A DNA stretch of 64,000 nucleotides from Incurvaria masculella (GCA_946894095.1 OX335643.1:12573036-12637035), one strand, 5' to 3'. Counted from the first letter of the stretch, positions 1 to 10,662 are shown. The notes: a model not told the origin generated them from the sequence alone. Numbers and translations are program-made.

Positions 1-385
1 ACATATTAAATTCAGGGATACCCCGAGGTATTCCCAAATTTAGAGACCCTCCAACTCCGAAGGGATGTGTGGGGTCTTTCTGTGTTTTATAAACTATACT
101 ATAGAAAATGCTACGTTTTCACCATCGCTCAACTGACAACAGGCTCTGCACCCATTTACTGGCGAAATTCCTGAAATGAGAACAAATCGATCCTGTAAAT
201 CCTTTATTTATAGGAACGGTAAGACGTGAAATGCACTCCCCGCCGAAGTATTTACCCCACAGTACAACCTGGGGTTTTTCATACAAGGCGTAAAGATGCA
301 GCTTCAGAAATTCGAAAGCCCATGGGCATCGTTGGGCATCTCTTTTAAGATTTGGGGTACACCATACGTCGCGCTTTACATGCTA
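1..385 (+). pseudogene. Jockey/CR1-like LINE remnant, C-terminal end
   Basis: One frame reads YPEVFPNLETLQLRRD followed by GLSVFYKLYY. This is the C-terminal tail typical of lepidopteran non-LTR retrotransposons (D-P-x-V-S...L-x-x-L-x-L-R-R-D...F-Y-R-I-Y-H-G-E-C). The same tail occurs at 17.6-18.1 kb, 44.6-45.0 kb and 63.2 kb. The frame is broken after about 130 bases, and the 3' part keeps the AAAGCCCATGGGC motif near 315-330 that recurs in the other copies. It is 5' truncated or runs off the window edge. The superfamily assignment is from memory of such tails, not from a search. Confidence 0.6.
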
Positions 386-1020
386 CACAAATAATCGCTG
401 GATCTAAACCGGATCCGTTGCATGCCATCAAGGCAAAATATATATTATCTAAATTATTATTAAGTTGAGGAAACTATCTTATTAAGCGAAAATAATTACA
501 TATTTACATCTTTATTTTTAGATTTAGTAGTAAACGAATTAATGTCACATATAATATCAATAGTTGTTCCGAGTCATTAATTCGTCGTGTCGTTCATAAT
601 TCTAGTAACTAAGTAACGAAGAGTAGAAGGCGAACGTGGATACTACTGTACCGTCATGTGGGTGACGAAGCGTTCTGGGGCGGGAGAAAGTAAAGGATGC
701 GCTACACGTTCACTTGTGCACGTAGTGACCGCTAGTAAGTAGGTCCGGCTTTACGATATGTTTACAATTTAAGACATTGGGCTTTCAATTTGGGCAAGTG
801 ATGCAACTGAAATGAAATAATCGATGCTTTTTCCATATCTGATACTTGTTCTTATCAGATGCAAGAATTGTAAGCCGCTTATTAGAAATTGTGGTTTTGA
901 GTTTATTCAGAACACAGTTTCTAGCATAAAACTATTTATATCCAACTATAAAAAACGAATCTTGTATGCTCCTACAATTCTTACTATTCCTGTTTTTCAC
1001 TGTGTTTTTCGGTCAGTTGA
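386..1020. other. No recognised gene
   Basis: AT-rich sequence with only short open frames that look like chance. I see no repeat shared with the rest of the window. Confidence 0.5.
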
Positions 1021-1022
1021 AA

Positions 1023-1162
1023 AAGATGGACTTATATCAAAGCGGCAATAGGCTGACCATGTCTGCCGCAGAACCGATGGCCAATGGAGCAGACGAGGTT
1101 TGGACTGGAGACCACATATGTACCAACGGCATCACCCTAGACGCCACACATTGGATTTTGAC
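1023..1162 (+). pseudogene. RTE-like LINE remnant, C-terminal fragment
   Basis: The frame from about 1052 reads ADHVCRRTDGQWSRRGLDWR, close to the A-G-H-V-x-R-x-T-D-G-x-W-S-R-R motif downstream of reverse transcriptase in RTE-like and related lepidopteran LINEs. There is no start codon or catalytic domain, and a frameshift precedes the motif. The fragment is cut short at about 1165 by the CCGGCC-type element that follows, so it predates that insertion. Confidence 0.55.
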
Positions 1163-1169
1163 CAACATA

Positions 1170-1452
1170 GTTTTTTTAGGGTTCCGTACCCAAAGGGTGA
1201 AAACGGAACCCTATTACTAAGCCTGCGCTGTCCGTCCGTCCGTCCATCCGTCCGTCTGTCACAGGGCTGTATCTCATGAACCGTAACAGGTAGGAAGCTG
1301 AAATTTTCACAGATTATGTATTTATTTTGCCGCTATAACAACAAATAGGTAACATTATAATATAATAATAATTAAAGGGGGGGGCATACAAAAAACTACT
1401 TGTGCGATGGTATGGAACCCTTCGTGTGAGAGTCCGACTCGCACATGGCCGG
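1170..1452 (-). mobile_element. Hairpin-ended CCGGCC element (copy 1)
   Basis: In minus orientation it opens with GGGTTCCGTACCCAAAGGG, carries a short (CCGT)n tract, and ends with GAGTCCGACTCGCACATGGC. The family (called 'A' below) is about 280-320 bp, non-coding and common in Lepidoptera. In full copies one end holds the palindrome GTGCGAGTCGGACTCGCAC and the other a hairpin between GGGTTCCGT and ACGGAACCC. Mechanism class is not established from this sequence. Confidence 0.8.
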
Positions 1453-1454
1453 CT

Positions 1455-2500
1455 ACGAATGCCAATGGCTACTATGGAATTGAGAGTCATGCGCTCAAAC
1501 CCAGCAAACGTAGGAGGTCCAGCGTTTTGTTAGACACACGGTAGGCAAGATCGAGCGAAATGGCGCGCGTTGCAAGCGTTCACTGTTCAGCAGTTCACGG
1601 CATAGGCATCTATAACATATCGCATCGTCCGCCGGTTTCTATTCTTGGGGTCCCACCTAAGGTAGCTTTAGCACGCTTTGTTACCGATGTAAATTTCGAT
1701 TTGATCTGAATTATATTTAACTCTGTACACATATTTGAGTATAGGTTAGCCTATTTTAATATTATGCATATTTTATAACATTTTTTTTAAATAAAGAAAA
1801 AAATAATATAATTAGAAAACTTACTATAAACATTAGACTACGACTAAACACAGTTATCGATGCCGGCTAGCACATCGACTGCCGCACAACATTCAGTGGC
1901 CGAACATTTACTACCGGCACCGGTAGCAGCATCAAAGTATCGGCTCATTAGATTACCAGTCATGTCTCGGCACACTTACGCGACTGCACTAACTAAATAA
2001 TTAACTAGAACTGGGACTGTCACGCGTGGTCTCGACGGATGTAAACAGAGGAATGGGTGACAGTGACATTTGGGTCCCAATACTTGGAAGTGAAATTTGG
2101 GTCAGATCGTCTCTAGGCAGTAAACTTCTAGGCGCTGCTTACATACAGCTGTAGGTCAGAGAGAATGATTGATTACTTTTAACAAATCTTTAATTAATAC
2201 GTGCTTCGCCACACACATTTTTAACATTGAATTACATGCGCATCAAATACTTAGATGAAAAAGGAATATTTTTTCATCTAAAATAAAAGATAGAAGTGAA
2301 TGTACGGCAGGCCAGTGAATTTGTAATGCATTGGAGTCAATCGTTATTCAATCAGCGATACCTTAGTAATTAATTAATTTACTCAATTTAACTTCACAAT
2401 AAATACGAATAAATTCGAATGAGTCATTGAGATCAGCTGTGGTACCCGGTTCCGATTTTTTTTTCTAATATAAAAACTAGCCAATTTGCGAATCCACGAC
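1455..2500. other. No recognised gene; hairpin near 2253-2281
   Basis: Mixed sequence with a small stem-loop at 1911-1929 (CTACCGG/CCGGTAG) and an AT-rich hairpin at about 2253-2281 (TTAGATGAAAAA against TTTTTCATCTAA). The fragment GTGGTACCCGGTTCCG at about 2440 resembles the head of the retroposon at 30.6 kb. No convincing coding region. Confidence 0.4.
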
Positions 2501-2503
2501 ATT

Positions 2504-2687
2504 CAGGGCCGAGTGCACGAAAGGACACAACATCAAAATCAACGTCAAAGTATGATTAAAAATGTATTTTTTTATGGACATCATGGAAGTGAGCTGAGTG
2601 AATTCCACGTGGTTCACTAAATGTGACGTGTTTGAACAGTTATTAACTCAGACGCCTCTTCCTGCAATCGGGGCTGAGTTTGTTTTA
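2504..2687 (-). mobile_element. MITE family F, copy 1
   Basis: The ends are imperfect inverted repeats: AGGGCCGAGTGCACGAAAGG on the left against the complement of CTGCAATCGGGGCTGAG on the right. The body matches the element at 5.85-6.02 kb in opposite orientation, sharing GTTCAAACACGTCAC and TCATACTTTGACGT. About 180 bp and non-coding. The superfamily is unknown. Confidence 0.65.
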
Positions 2688-2689
2688 TC

Positions 2690-3105
2690 GAAATCAGTAC
2701 AGGGGTTATGACGTTATTTAAATAACCAACATACACACAAACATTCAAACTTTCCCTTGCATAGCATATAAGGATAGGACTTATATCTTGGCTGGTAGAT
2801 TAAGATAGTATGCCGTGGCACACCCAGACTACGTGTAAGGAGTTTCCTGGCATTGTGTGGCCTTTTACCGGACAACCCATTCACATACTACCACATATTT
2901 AGAGCTGTAACACGCGATAACTCACCGCCACTGTGCTCTGTCCATTTCCTACAAGTTCACTGCATTATTGAATAATTCATAGCACGACCTGTCACGGCAG
3001 TGAATACCGACCGTACAAATACGATGTGTACCTTAATAAGTGCTCACTAGATTATGCACCATTATTTGAAACATGAGTGGTTGAAGATTAATAACAGAAA
3101 TAAAA
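2690..3105. other. No recognised gene
   Basis: Nothing recognisable apart from short chance open frames. Confidence 0.4.
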
Positions 3106-3106
3106 C

Positions 3107-3662
3107 TAGAAAAACCGGCCAACTGTGCGTTGGACTTGCACATGAAGGGGTCCGTACCATCGTACAAGATTTAATACAAAAAAACATGTTTTTAGGGTTC
3201 CGTACCCAAAGGGTGAAAACGGAACCCTATTACTAAGCCTCCGCATGTCCGTCCATCCGTCCGTCTGTCACAGGGCTGTATCACATGAACCAGCTGAAAT
3301 TTTCACAGAGTGTGTATTTATTTTGCCGCTATAATAACAAATAGGTAAAATAAAAATATAATAATAATTAAAGGGGGGTCCCATACAAAAAACGTGTTTT
3401 TTTTGTGTTAAATCTTGAACGATGGTACGGAACCCTTCGTGTGCGAGCCCGACTCGCACTTGGCCGGTTTTTGTATTATTTTAAAATTTTACCATTTTTT
3501 TCTTATAGCGGCAAAATAAATACACACTCTGTAAAAATTACAGCGTCCTACCTATTACGGTTCATGAGATACAGCCCTGTGACAGACGGACGGACGGACG
3601 GACAGCGGAGGCTTAGTAATAGGGTTCCGTCGGAACCCTTTGGGTACGGAACCTTAAAAACA
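3107..3662 (+). mobile_element. CCGGCC element split by a second copy
   Basis: The 5' part (about 3112-3190, from CCGGCCAACTGTGCGTTGG) and the 3' part (about 3468-3655, ending GGTACGGAACCTT) are the two halves of one plus-strand family A copy. The break falls in the conserved T-run after ACATG. The left arm is degenerate (GTGCGTTGGACTTGCAC), as expected for the older member. Confidence 0.8.
3191..3467 (-). mobile_element. Nested CCGGCC element (inner copy)
   Basis: A complete minus-strand family A copy, from AGGGTTCCGTACCCAAAGGG to the complement of CCGGCCAAGTGCGAGTCGG, sits inside the outer copy. A run of five T residues lies on both sides, so either a T-rich target was duplicated or insertion occurred within a homopolymer. 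Confidence 0.8.
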
Positions 3663-3947
3663 GAAAAATTAAGATGAAAGTGAGAGAAATTATTTAATAT
3701 TACTACTCCTAGGAGTAGTTCAGTAAATGCTAAATAAGTCCTGGGTTCGAATCTCACTAGCCAGCACTTATTTCTTCTTATTCGAGATTTAAACATATTT
3801 TTTGAAAGCTGGTCGCTCCTTATATCAAAACTCATATAAAACTGACAGTACCAGACCCTACTTATTTGGTAAAATTGTTAAGGCGACCCGGCTCGGTACA
3901 GTAAGCATTAAATGAAATATAGTCGAAGTGGGAATGAAAAATTAATC
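3663..3947. other. Possible tRNA-like SINE scrap
   Basis: The string GGGTTCGAATC near 3743 matches an RNA polymerase III B box, but no A box at the usual distance or complete tRNA fold is visible. Otherwise unrecognised. Confidence 0.3.
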
Positions 3948-3949
3948 GT

Positions 3950-4060
3950 GTTTTCAATCCAGTTTAATGTAGCCGTGTTCATATTAAGGCAAGGTTCTGG
4001 CATGACCCCTAGTTCCCATGGAACTTTGATATATTGGGCTTTGTCCTGCCAATAAGTGTA
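3950..4060 (+). repeat. SINE-like repeat B fragment
   Basis: It contains CAATCCAGTTTAATGTAGCC, AGGTTCTGGCATGACCCCTA and ATATTGGGCT. These are the core words of dispersed repeat family B, whose better copies lie at 47.9, 52.2, 55.2 and 62.4 kb. Confidence 0.7.
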
Positions 4061-4970
4061 ATATGCGGGGATGCCAATCATGTTTAGGTCCATCAAAAAC
4101 GAGATTAAATTGTTAGATGTGAACGCAGCTTTACTTAAATATGAAAAAGGTTGCGGGATATCGTTTGGTTCCATTGTAAATGCGTACTGACGGTTTCATG
4201 CCATTAAATTAATATAATGTGTTCTGAGTAGCAAGGGAAATTTTCGACGAAAATCAATAAAACAATTTTGAGTTGACTTGCGTTTAATGCGTAGTCCCAA
4301 ATGTTTTACGTCCACGCACGCAAAATGTTCCAAGCACAATGGCATTCTTTGGACCGATTGGCAGTAAGTTGTTTTCTTTATAGACAGATTAAACATGCAA
4401 CATTGCCTGGCGTCGTTTGACCGTCTATTTCAATATTTTCAAGGCCGATTACATCTGAGTGGGCACTCAAATATTATTACAATCGCCAGTGCACGCCCTA
4501 TCGTCTCGACGGAATGGTAAAATTCATGATTTATAACATAAATAAGATATTGCGACAGTTTTTATGGGCCGTCTGACCTGACATTTCGGACGGTTTTGAA
4601 TTCCATGACATGACTAATTGCTCGTGTTGCAATTGCTTTAGATGATGGATATAATATTACCCACCTCGCTATTGATTATTACGTGTTGTTTTAATAGCAT
4701 GAGTAATTACTCTGCGTGGCAGGGTATGTAATTTTTGTTTTATACTTTAGCATGTTTATTCACATTTTCCATTGCTCCACCTTGTAACAAACACAATTTG
4801 TATATATTTGTAATTTTTGTAATAATTGTAATATTACAAATATATTTATAATTTGTAATAATTTTATAAGTTTAATATATTGTAATATATAAGAAGTTAT
4901 TATAGATATAGGCAGTTTATATATATATTATTATTTATATGTGTTATAATTAAGTACTTAAAATTTAATG
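4061..4970. other. No recognised gene; AT-rich block 4790-4975
   Basis: The last 190 bases are almost pure A/T with TATA-type simple sequence. Two short minus-strand open frames (3908-4174 and 4196-4396) show no recognisable domain. Confidence 0.4.
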
Positions 4971-4974
4971 TGTT

Positions 4975-5130
4975 GTATAGATGTTCTGTTTTTTTTTCTC
5001 TTGTTATTTGCGCCTACCCTTTTCTGTTCTCAATATTGTAAGGTAGGCTGGTAGAAAATGACTTTAGGCATTAAGCTCTACCTTTTGTACACTTTATCGT
5101 GCAATAAACGTTATTATATATATATGTATA
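4975..5130 (+). repeat. 3' end of a non-LTR retroposon
   Basis: It reads GGCTGGTAGAAAATGACTTTAGGCATTAAG, then GCAATAAACG and an (AT)n tail, the style of 3' untranslated end seen in lepidopteran LINEs: a polyadenylation-like signal followed by a simple repeat. No coding part remains upstream. Confidence 0.45.
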
Positions 5131-5404
5131 TATATAATTTTAAATCATGTTGAATTTCTGTTATTGCATCTTAAATTAAAATTAAATTAAATTAAATCCA
5201 CGCGATCAATTTATGGTTTTATTGGTTTTTGATGTCATAACTTTTTTTAGAAGTTTTAATCGCTTTACATTCTGAATCGAAAACCGAACAAAATATGGTT
5301 ATTTTTTTTTTTCATTTGCCATCGTTTTTTATTGAAAAATTCATAAATAAACCTTTCAATACTACAATACGACCACTTTTGAAATAACTGAAAATGGATG
5401 GCGA

Positions 5405-5520
5405 ATACCTAATACACCTAATGTCATAATATCAGCCCAAAACACCAAATAGGAACATGGTGCAATTATCATGACGGTGGGTGAAGAATTTGCCGTCCAT
5501 GTCCAGTTAAGTACATATAA
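5405..5520 (-). repeat. SINE-like repeat B fragment
   Basis: Words such as AATATCAGCCCAAAACACCA are the complement of the family B phrase for ...GGTGT...GGGCTAATAT. The copy is rearranged and decayed. Confidence 0.5.
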
Positions 5521-5847
5521 AACCACGTTTGTATGAGGAGCGTAATTTTCAGGCCTACCTTAAAACATGTTGGTAACCATTCGCGGACCATATCGTATCG
5601 ATGTGATTTCACTTTCGTCTAACATCTTATTGATTTATCATTCGATCGCCAGCGGATTGTCTCGAGCCGGATCTGTGTAGCCAGTCAAATCACCCGAAGA
5701 GAATTGACAGACTGACAGAAACTTTCTTTAGCATGTTCGTTAGTTGAGATTTAATTTGCTTATGCAAAGATAAACGTATTTCACTAGTCATTCTTTGGTA
5801 AAATCAGGCTAGAATTAAGTTAGGCAGAGTACATAGGAACATATAGA

Positions 5848-6016
5848 TTAAGCCCCGATTGCACGAAGATACGGCTGGGTTAATCAATGTTCAAACACGT
5901 CACTTTTAGTAAACAGAATGGATTTCCTTCCATACTGTTCACACAGAGTGACGTGTTTAATCATACATTGACGTAGAATTTGATTTTTTTGTCTTTTCGT
6001 GCACATACGTCACCGA
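5848..6016 (+). mobile_element. MITE family F, copy 2
   Basis: It runs from AGCCCCGATTGCACGAAG to CTTTTCGTGCACATACGTC, giving imperfect terminal inverted repeats of about 15-20 bases around a non-coding body that matches 2504-2687 in reverse. Confidence 0.65.
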
Positions 6017-6019
6017 CGT

Positions 6020-6940
6020 TAACTTGTACAAATCGAGGTACAAATACATAATGAAAACGAAAATTAATTTTACGATACATTTAAAAGATACTCCTAATAA
6101 AAAGATTGGTTAGCTTGTATTCCTTAAGTGCATTTGTACCTATAGAAAATAATTCCTCGACAATTTACGTGTAGAAATATAAAATAATAAAAATTTGTTG
6201 AAAATATGTTACATCATTATTAGAATATGAAAAATATACATTTCCTATGGAACTACTAGGGAGCCCATTCAGGTAAGAGTGATAAATATCAACTCACTTT
6301 TATGCATACTTCATGTTACCGCACTTCTTGAACGTCATTATGGTTTGTTAAAAATCTGGTTTGTCTCATGAATAAGTTGGAAGGTAAAATAAGAGTTCTA
6401 TTATTTAAAAAATATATATTGTTTCCAGCAATGTTTAGGTTAACTCACTCCCGAACTCGAACTCACTCTTACCTGAATGGGCCCCCAGGTACCATATGAG
6501 GACCTTCCAATTATTTTGCTGAGACTAAAAATATGTATAGAACTAAATTCATACGCTTTACCCACAATTCGAGCCACAGCCCACCTGTCTATAACAGTAG
6601 CATTAACTGTGATAGTTTAAGTGAGTCCTCATAAAACCAGTAATAAGCTAAGCGGTATCCAAGGTAAACTTATCTCGAGTGGTGTTGAGTATCGAATTCC
6701 GAATTCTATGCAAGCATCACACGAGCCTGCCTACCCTACTGCAAGGCGTGAGTGTTTTACATCTCCATTTATTTACTCCGTTCCGAACTGTTCTAATAAC
6801 ATGATATGTAGTTCCAAGAACTAGCTAGAAACACGAGAATTAGCTAGAAAGAGGCGAACGCCATGCAACGAGCCCATAGTAATGTCGACTACTAGCTCGA
6901 CTCCCTATATTATATATCCTGTGGACCCTGTGATGTTAAA
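6020..6940. other. No recognised gene; inverted pair 6258-6290 / 6450-6485
   Basis: GCCCATTCAGGTAAGAGTGA (from 6263) and its near complement TCACTCTTACCTGAATGGGC (from 6463) form roughly 20-base inverted repeats about 225 bp apart. They look like the ends of a small foldback or MITE. No coding support. Confidence 0.5.
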
Positions 6941-6942
6941 TA

Positions 6943-7314
6943 AAAAACTGGCCAAGTGCGAGTCGGACTCGCACACCGATGGTTTCGTACCATGGTACGT
7001 TTTGGTATGGGGCCCCCCTATATTTATTTTATATTATTTTTAAATTTTACTTATTTGTTGTTATAACGGCAAAATAATTACACACTGTGAAAATTTCAGC
7101 TGCCTACCTATTACGGTTCATGAGACACAGCTCTGTGACCGACGGACTGACTGACGGACGGACGGACGGACGGACGGACGGACGGACGGACGGACGGACG
7201 GACGGACGGACGGACGGACGGACGGACGGACGGACGGACGGACGGACGGACGGACGGACGGACGGAGGGCGAAGGCTTCTGTTGGCACTCTTTGGGTACG
7301 GAACCCTAAAAACT
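6943..7314 (+). mobile_element. CCGGCC element with expanded microsatellite
   Basis: A full plus-strand family A copy from CTGGCCAAGTGCGAGTCGG to GGTACGGAACCCT, flanked by A-runs. Its internal GACG tract is far longer than in the other copies. A 76-residue open frame across it only reads Thr-Asp-Gly-Arg repeats and is not a gene. Confidence 0.85.
7153..7265 (+). repeat. (GACG)n microsatellite, about 28 units
   Basis: An essentially perfect GACG tetranucleotide tract of about 113 bp inside a family A copy. Other copies here carry only about 2-8 units at the same place. Confidence 0.95.
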
Positions 7315-8000
7315 TAATGTTTTATTATTGCAAGAGCAACAACACTTGGAAAATTTTAATGCATGATTAAACTACCTCATCGTGTGTGAATATTCGGTTT
7401 CTTTGTAAAACCTGTTATGTCGACGCTTTTAGTGACAGCGAGCTCTGAACATCTCGCGTCCATTCATTTTTAACGTTCTTAATAATTGCTTTCCGCCAAT
7501 CTGTTTCATAAGACAAAGCAACAGTCTAGAAGCGACACCGGTAACAGTTTTACACTTTCGTTCAACACTATTGTTACGGGGGCAATGCAGCGGCCATTAA
7601 AACTGCGTCGACATCGCGATAAGAGAGATAAGATTGCGAGTGACAGCTGAGTTCTGCCTAATTGAGAGAAATAAATTGCCATGTGGCTGTATGCACAGTT
7701 ACGAGATAGGTTAGTTACCAGTTTGACTAGCGAGGTTTCCTATGTAATGCTAAGTCCACACGTACGTGGATGTCGCGACGGTTTTTGCTAAAACGAAGCA
7801 AAAGCTAAACGAAGCAAATTCGAAGGTAGACGACATCAATCTTTTTCCGTAAATGCGCTACTTTGATGTGATATGCATTTAGAATCGACCGTGAAGCGAT
7901 GACACATTCATTATAGATAGAAAGCTGATTTTTGTACAAATTCGAGAATAATACTAACATAATAATAAGTAACATAAAAAAGTTAGGTTGTTTGAACGCG
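7315..8000. other. No recognised gene
   Basis: Unique-looking sequence with no supported coding region or shared repeat. Confidence 0.4.
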
Positions 8001-8118
8001 CGAATTGCACTTATCCAACTCGCAAAGAGAAAGAAAGTGGTTTATTACCGGGGCGAGGATTTGAACACAGACCTCTCGCATGAAATGCAAGTCCTCTAGC
8101 CCTTCTTCCCCGAGCGTA
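8001..8118 (-). repeat. tRNA-derived SINE
   Basis: On the minus strand an A-box-like segment near 8090-8105 (GGGCTAGAGGACTTGC) is followed by a B-box-like GTGTTCAAATCCTCG and a tail rich in CTTTCTTTCTCTTTG. The same module is at 62.64-62.80 kb (minus), 35.33-35.48 kb (plus) and 48.34-48.43 kb (minus). A 162-codon minus-strand open frame spans it and is judged spurious. Confidence 0.7.
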
Positions 8119-8604
8119 CTCTTCTTCGTTCTTGCTGATGTTACATTCCATCTATCCACGAGAGAGGTCACTTTACCGCCAATGCGTTCTACATTCCACA
8201 AGCGAAACCTCAATGGAAAAGTGAACGAAAACCATGCTTTGGTGAATGGTTTTGGGGTAAACCCTTCCTCCGTGGGGTAAACCTTAGTTTTCATGCATAC
8301 AAATTGTTTAGGCTTCATTTCTTGGGCATTAGAAGCGTTCTTTGCAACCGCTGACACTTGCAACAGTCTGCGCGATGGTTGACAGCAGACGCATGCGCTG
8401 TGACGCCCGTCGCACCACTGTTTTGTGTTCAATTGCTCGTGATGGTGGCTTGCGCAGTACCACCACCACACATCCTATCTAATGCACGAAGGAGATGCAC
8501 CCATTGTAGTAAATTTAACACATTGTGATGTGTGGGTTCCAGCAGTTAAAAATAATAGAAGTGTACCCACTGCATATCATATCCATATCGTAAGAGGCGA
8601 ATGG

Positions 8605-8780
8605 AGAAGGTGTCATTCGTGGTTAGGACTCCACATAAAACTTGTAGATATTCCTTACTTAGTTTGGCAGGGTTAATAACGGCCAGGTTGAGAAGTCTAG
8701 CTGGATGACATTCGTTCGAGGACTGACTGTAATACACAAATATCCATCGCGGCCGCTGGGGTTCAAACCCGGGGCTCCGT
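8605..8780 (+). repeat. Decayed SINE/repeat B fragment
   Basis: GGTTAGGACTCCACATAAAA, CCTTACTTAG and GCAGGGTTAATA match the middle of repeat B. Beyond it, GGGGTTCAAACCCGG at about 8759 resembles a pol III B box without a matching A box. Confidence 0.4.
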
Positions 8781-9089
8781 GCCTCGATTCGCCATTGAAG
8801 ATTACAATGCGTCCACCAATCAGCAAGTCGTTTGAGATTTATTTAGTAGAACCGAAATGTGATGTTAGAGAGCTTATTCGCTCATCATTAGATGAACGTG
8901 CCACTTGTACTGTTCAATTTCCCGTTAGACGACGATTCCGGTCAAGCGTTGGCTCGTCGCGAAGGTGTCGACGGTAATAGCTTTCGGGAATTGTCCATCT
9001 GTAGATGAAACTATAATTACTGTAAACTATAACTTTTTGGTTAATATTCCACGCAGAACTAACGTAGGTCACCTTCCTCACTTACTTTG

Positions 9090-9456
9090 TTAAGGCTGTT
9101 CCGACCCATATAAAGTTGTTTGCACACAAAACCCAAAAAGTATTGCACTTTAAGCCACGAATTAACAATAAAAAATTAATATAGTCATATTACTTGCAGC
9201 GAAAACAATTACACAATTTCAGGATTTTGGTTTTGTTACAATTTATTTAAACACGATTTTTATTTAACAGCGCCATCTAACGGTGTAAAACTTCTAATCG
9301 GCAATTACAACGAAACCATTAAACCTGAAATTGTGAATATGTTTTCGCTGCAACTACTATGGCTATATTTCATATTTTTGACAAATTCGCGCCTTAAAGT
9401 GCATAACTTTTTGCGATCTGTGTAAAAAAACATTGTATGGGTCGGAACATCCTTAA
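9090..9456. mobile_element. TTAA-flanked foldback element
   Basis: The ends are TTAAGGCTGTTCCGACCC and GGGTCGGAACATCCTTAA. The inverted arms are long, about 150 bases each and imperfect, and share TTGCAGCGAAAACA and CACAATTTCAGG. Only a short AT-rich centre with CAGCGCCATCTAACGG lies between. No coding. A TTAA target is typical of piggyBac-like elements, but the terminal bases (GG) are not the usual piggyBac CC, so the class is open. Confidence 0.7.
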
Positions 9457-9645
9457 GGTTAAGAGGATAATGAGGTGATCAAGTTCCACACAATGGCTCG
9501 TGCCTGTTTCCTCAGTCAAATTAAGAAACATTTATCTGAAAATTTGCACATTAAATCAATCCCCTGAGAGCTACGTCTGTACTTTGTTTTTGATAACTTA
9601 ACTTGTATCCATGATACACGCCTTTTTGTATTTGCATACACATAT
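9457..9645 (+). mobile_element. Foldback MITE D, left half
   Basis: It begins GGTTAAGAGGATAATGAGG directly at the end of the preceding element and continues with CAATGGCTCGTGCCTGTTTC and CCATGATACACGCC, matching the left arm of the complete copy at 49.93-50.30 kb. The right arm is missing. Confidence 0.7.
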
Positions 9646-9679
9646 TTAAATGGGGTTGGTAACAAAACATTGTATGAAC

Positions 9680-9815
9680 GATGGAGCAGCGGCAATGAAA
9701 ATTACCCTTATTATCCATACAGTTCAATTAGTCGGGCAACATAGAAATGTCCTGTGGGGTGTGGTTGGCTAATATAATGTCAATAGGTGTGGTATTAGCC
9801 TAATCCAAGTCTTAG
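9680..9815 (+). repeat. SINE-like repeat B fragment
   Basis: GGTTGGCTAATATAATGTCA and GTGTGGTATTAGCC are family B core words; GAGCAGCGGCAATGAAAATT precedes them as in the longer copies. Confidence 0.6.
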
Positions 9816-9837
9816 TAACATAAATAAACCCAGTCAA

Positions 9838-10090
9838 TTACGAGTCGCACTCGCACCCGAATGGTTCCGTACCATCGTATAATTGTAACACAAAAAAAAA
9901 CACGTTTTTTGAAAGTTTTTTTATTTTTTCATTTTACCTATTTGTTGCCGCAAAATAAATACATACTCTGTGAAAAATTCAGCTGCCTACCTATTACGGT
10001 TCATGACTGACCTGTGACAGACGGACGCACGGTCAGCAAAGGCTTAGTAATAGGGTTCCGTTTTCACCCTTTGGGAACGGAACCCTAACA
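9838..10090 (+). mobile_element. CCGGCC element, decayed copy
   Basis: Starts at ACGAGTCGCACTCGCACC, keeps CAGCTGCCTACCTATTACGG and the right-hand hairpin CCTTTGGGAACGGAACCCTA, and has lost most of the GACG tract. Confidence 0.75.
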
Positions 10091-10201
10091 AGAATTAACT
10101 ATTGAATTCACAAAACTGCCCGATTTTCCGTCAACCCTGTCACAGATACATTAAGATACAATACATGGTGTACACCTAAAACCAGAACCAATCATGCGCA
10201 A

Positions 10202-10360
10202 AGATTATATTCGTATATAGGCCCCTATGTGTACACGGAGATCAATAAGGCTCTGAACATTTTGGGTTATACAAGGTAGGAATGCAAAAAAGTTTTGAAC
10301 GATTGGCTCATGACATTGGATTATACAGCAACTGAAAATATCCTTACAATACTTAAATAA
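10202..10360 (+). pseudogene. LINE C-terminal remnant
   Basis: A frame with one internal stop reads RLYSYIGPYVYTEINKALNI, then ECKKVLNDWLMTLDY and a terminal stop. A Y-I-G-P-x-x-Y...E-C-K-K...W-L layout is what I remember from the extreme C terminus of some arthropod non-LTR retrotransposon proteins. It is followed by a 3' untranslated-like stretch ending AAATAAAGAAAGAAAG near 10650, which fits a LINE 3' end. No catalytic domain remains. Confidence 0.5.
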
Positions 10361-10662
10361 ATACACAACCTAATCCAACATACGAAACCATTTCTTTCTT
10401 TAATATGTACACACCGCATTATCCCTTGACTAACTCTATTGTTTTATGTATTATTGCATTTTCTTTTTTTATATATTTTATGTTAACTCTTTAGCTCTTT
10501 TTCATATTTATACTTTGTTCTGAAAATGTTGATATGGTAAACTTAAGGAAAATATCCCCCACAACACAGGGAATCCTAGTGTGGGGGTTATGAATCAAAC
10601 TGTATGTGAAAATTTTCAACATTTTTGGTTAAAATAAAGAAAGAAAGAATTATTATTTAACA
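10361..10662 (+). repeat. 3' end belonging to the LINE remnant
   Basis: A non-coding AT-rich tail containing CCCCCACAACACAGGGAATCC and its near complement CCTAGTGTGGGGGTT, an internal stem, then GGTTAAAATAAAGAAAGAAAG. Assigned to the remnant by adjacency and form. Confidence 0.4.

Noticed and set aside
7087..7317. Open frame encoding Thr-Asp-Gly-Arg repeats
   Set aside because: It is a translation of the GACG microsatellite inside a transposon, with no independent coding evidence.
7983..8471. 162-codon minus-strand open frame
   Set aside because: It spans a tRNA-derived SINE and unrelated flanks, so it is a chance frame.
8759..8775. B-box-like GGGGTTCAAACCCGG as a tRNA gene
   Set aside because: No A box, acceptor stem or clover-leaf can be formed around it.
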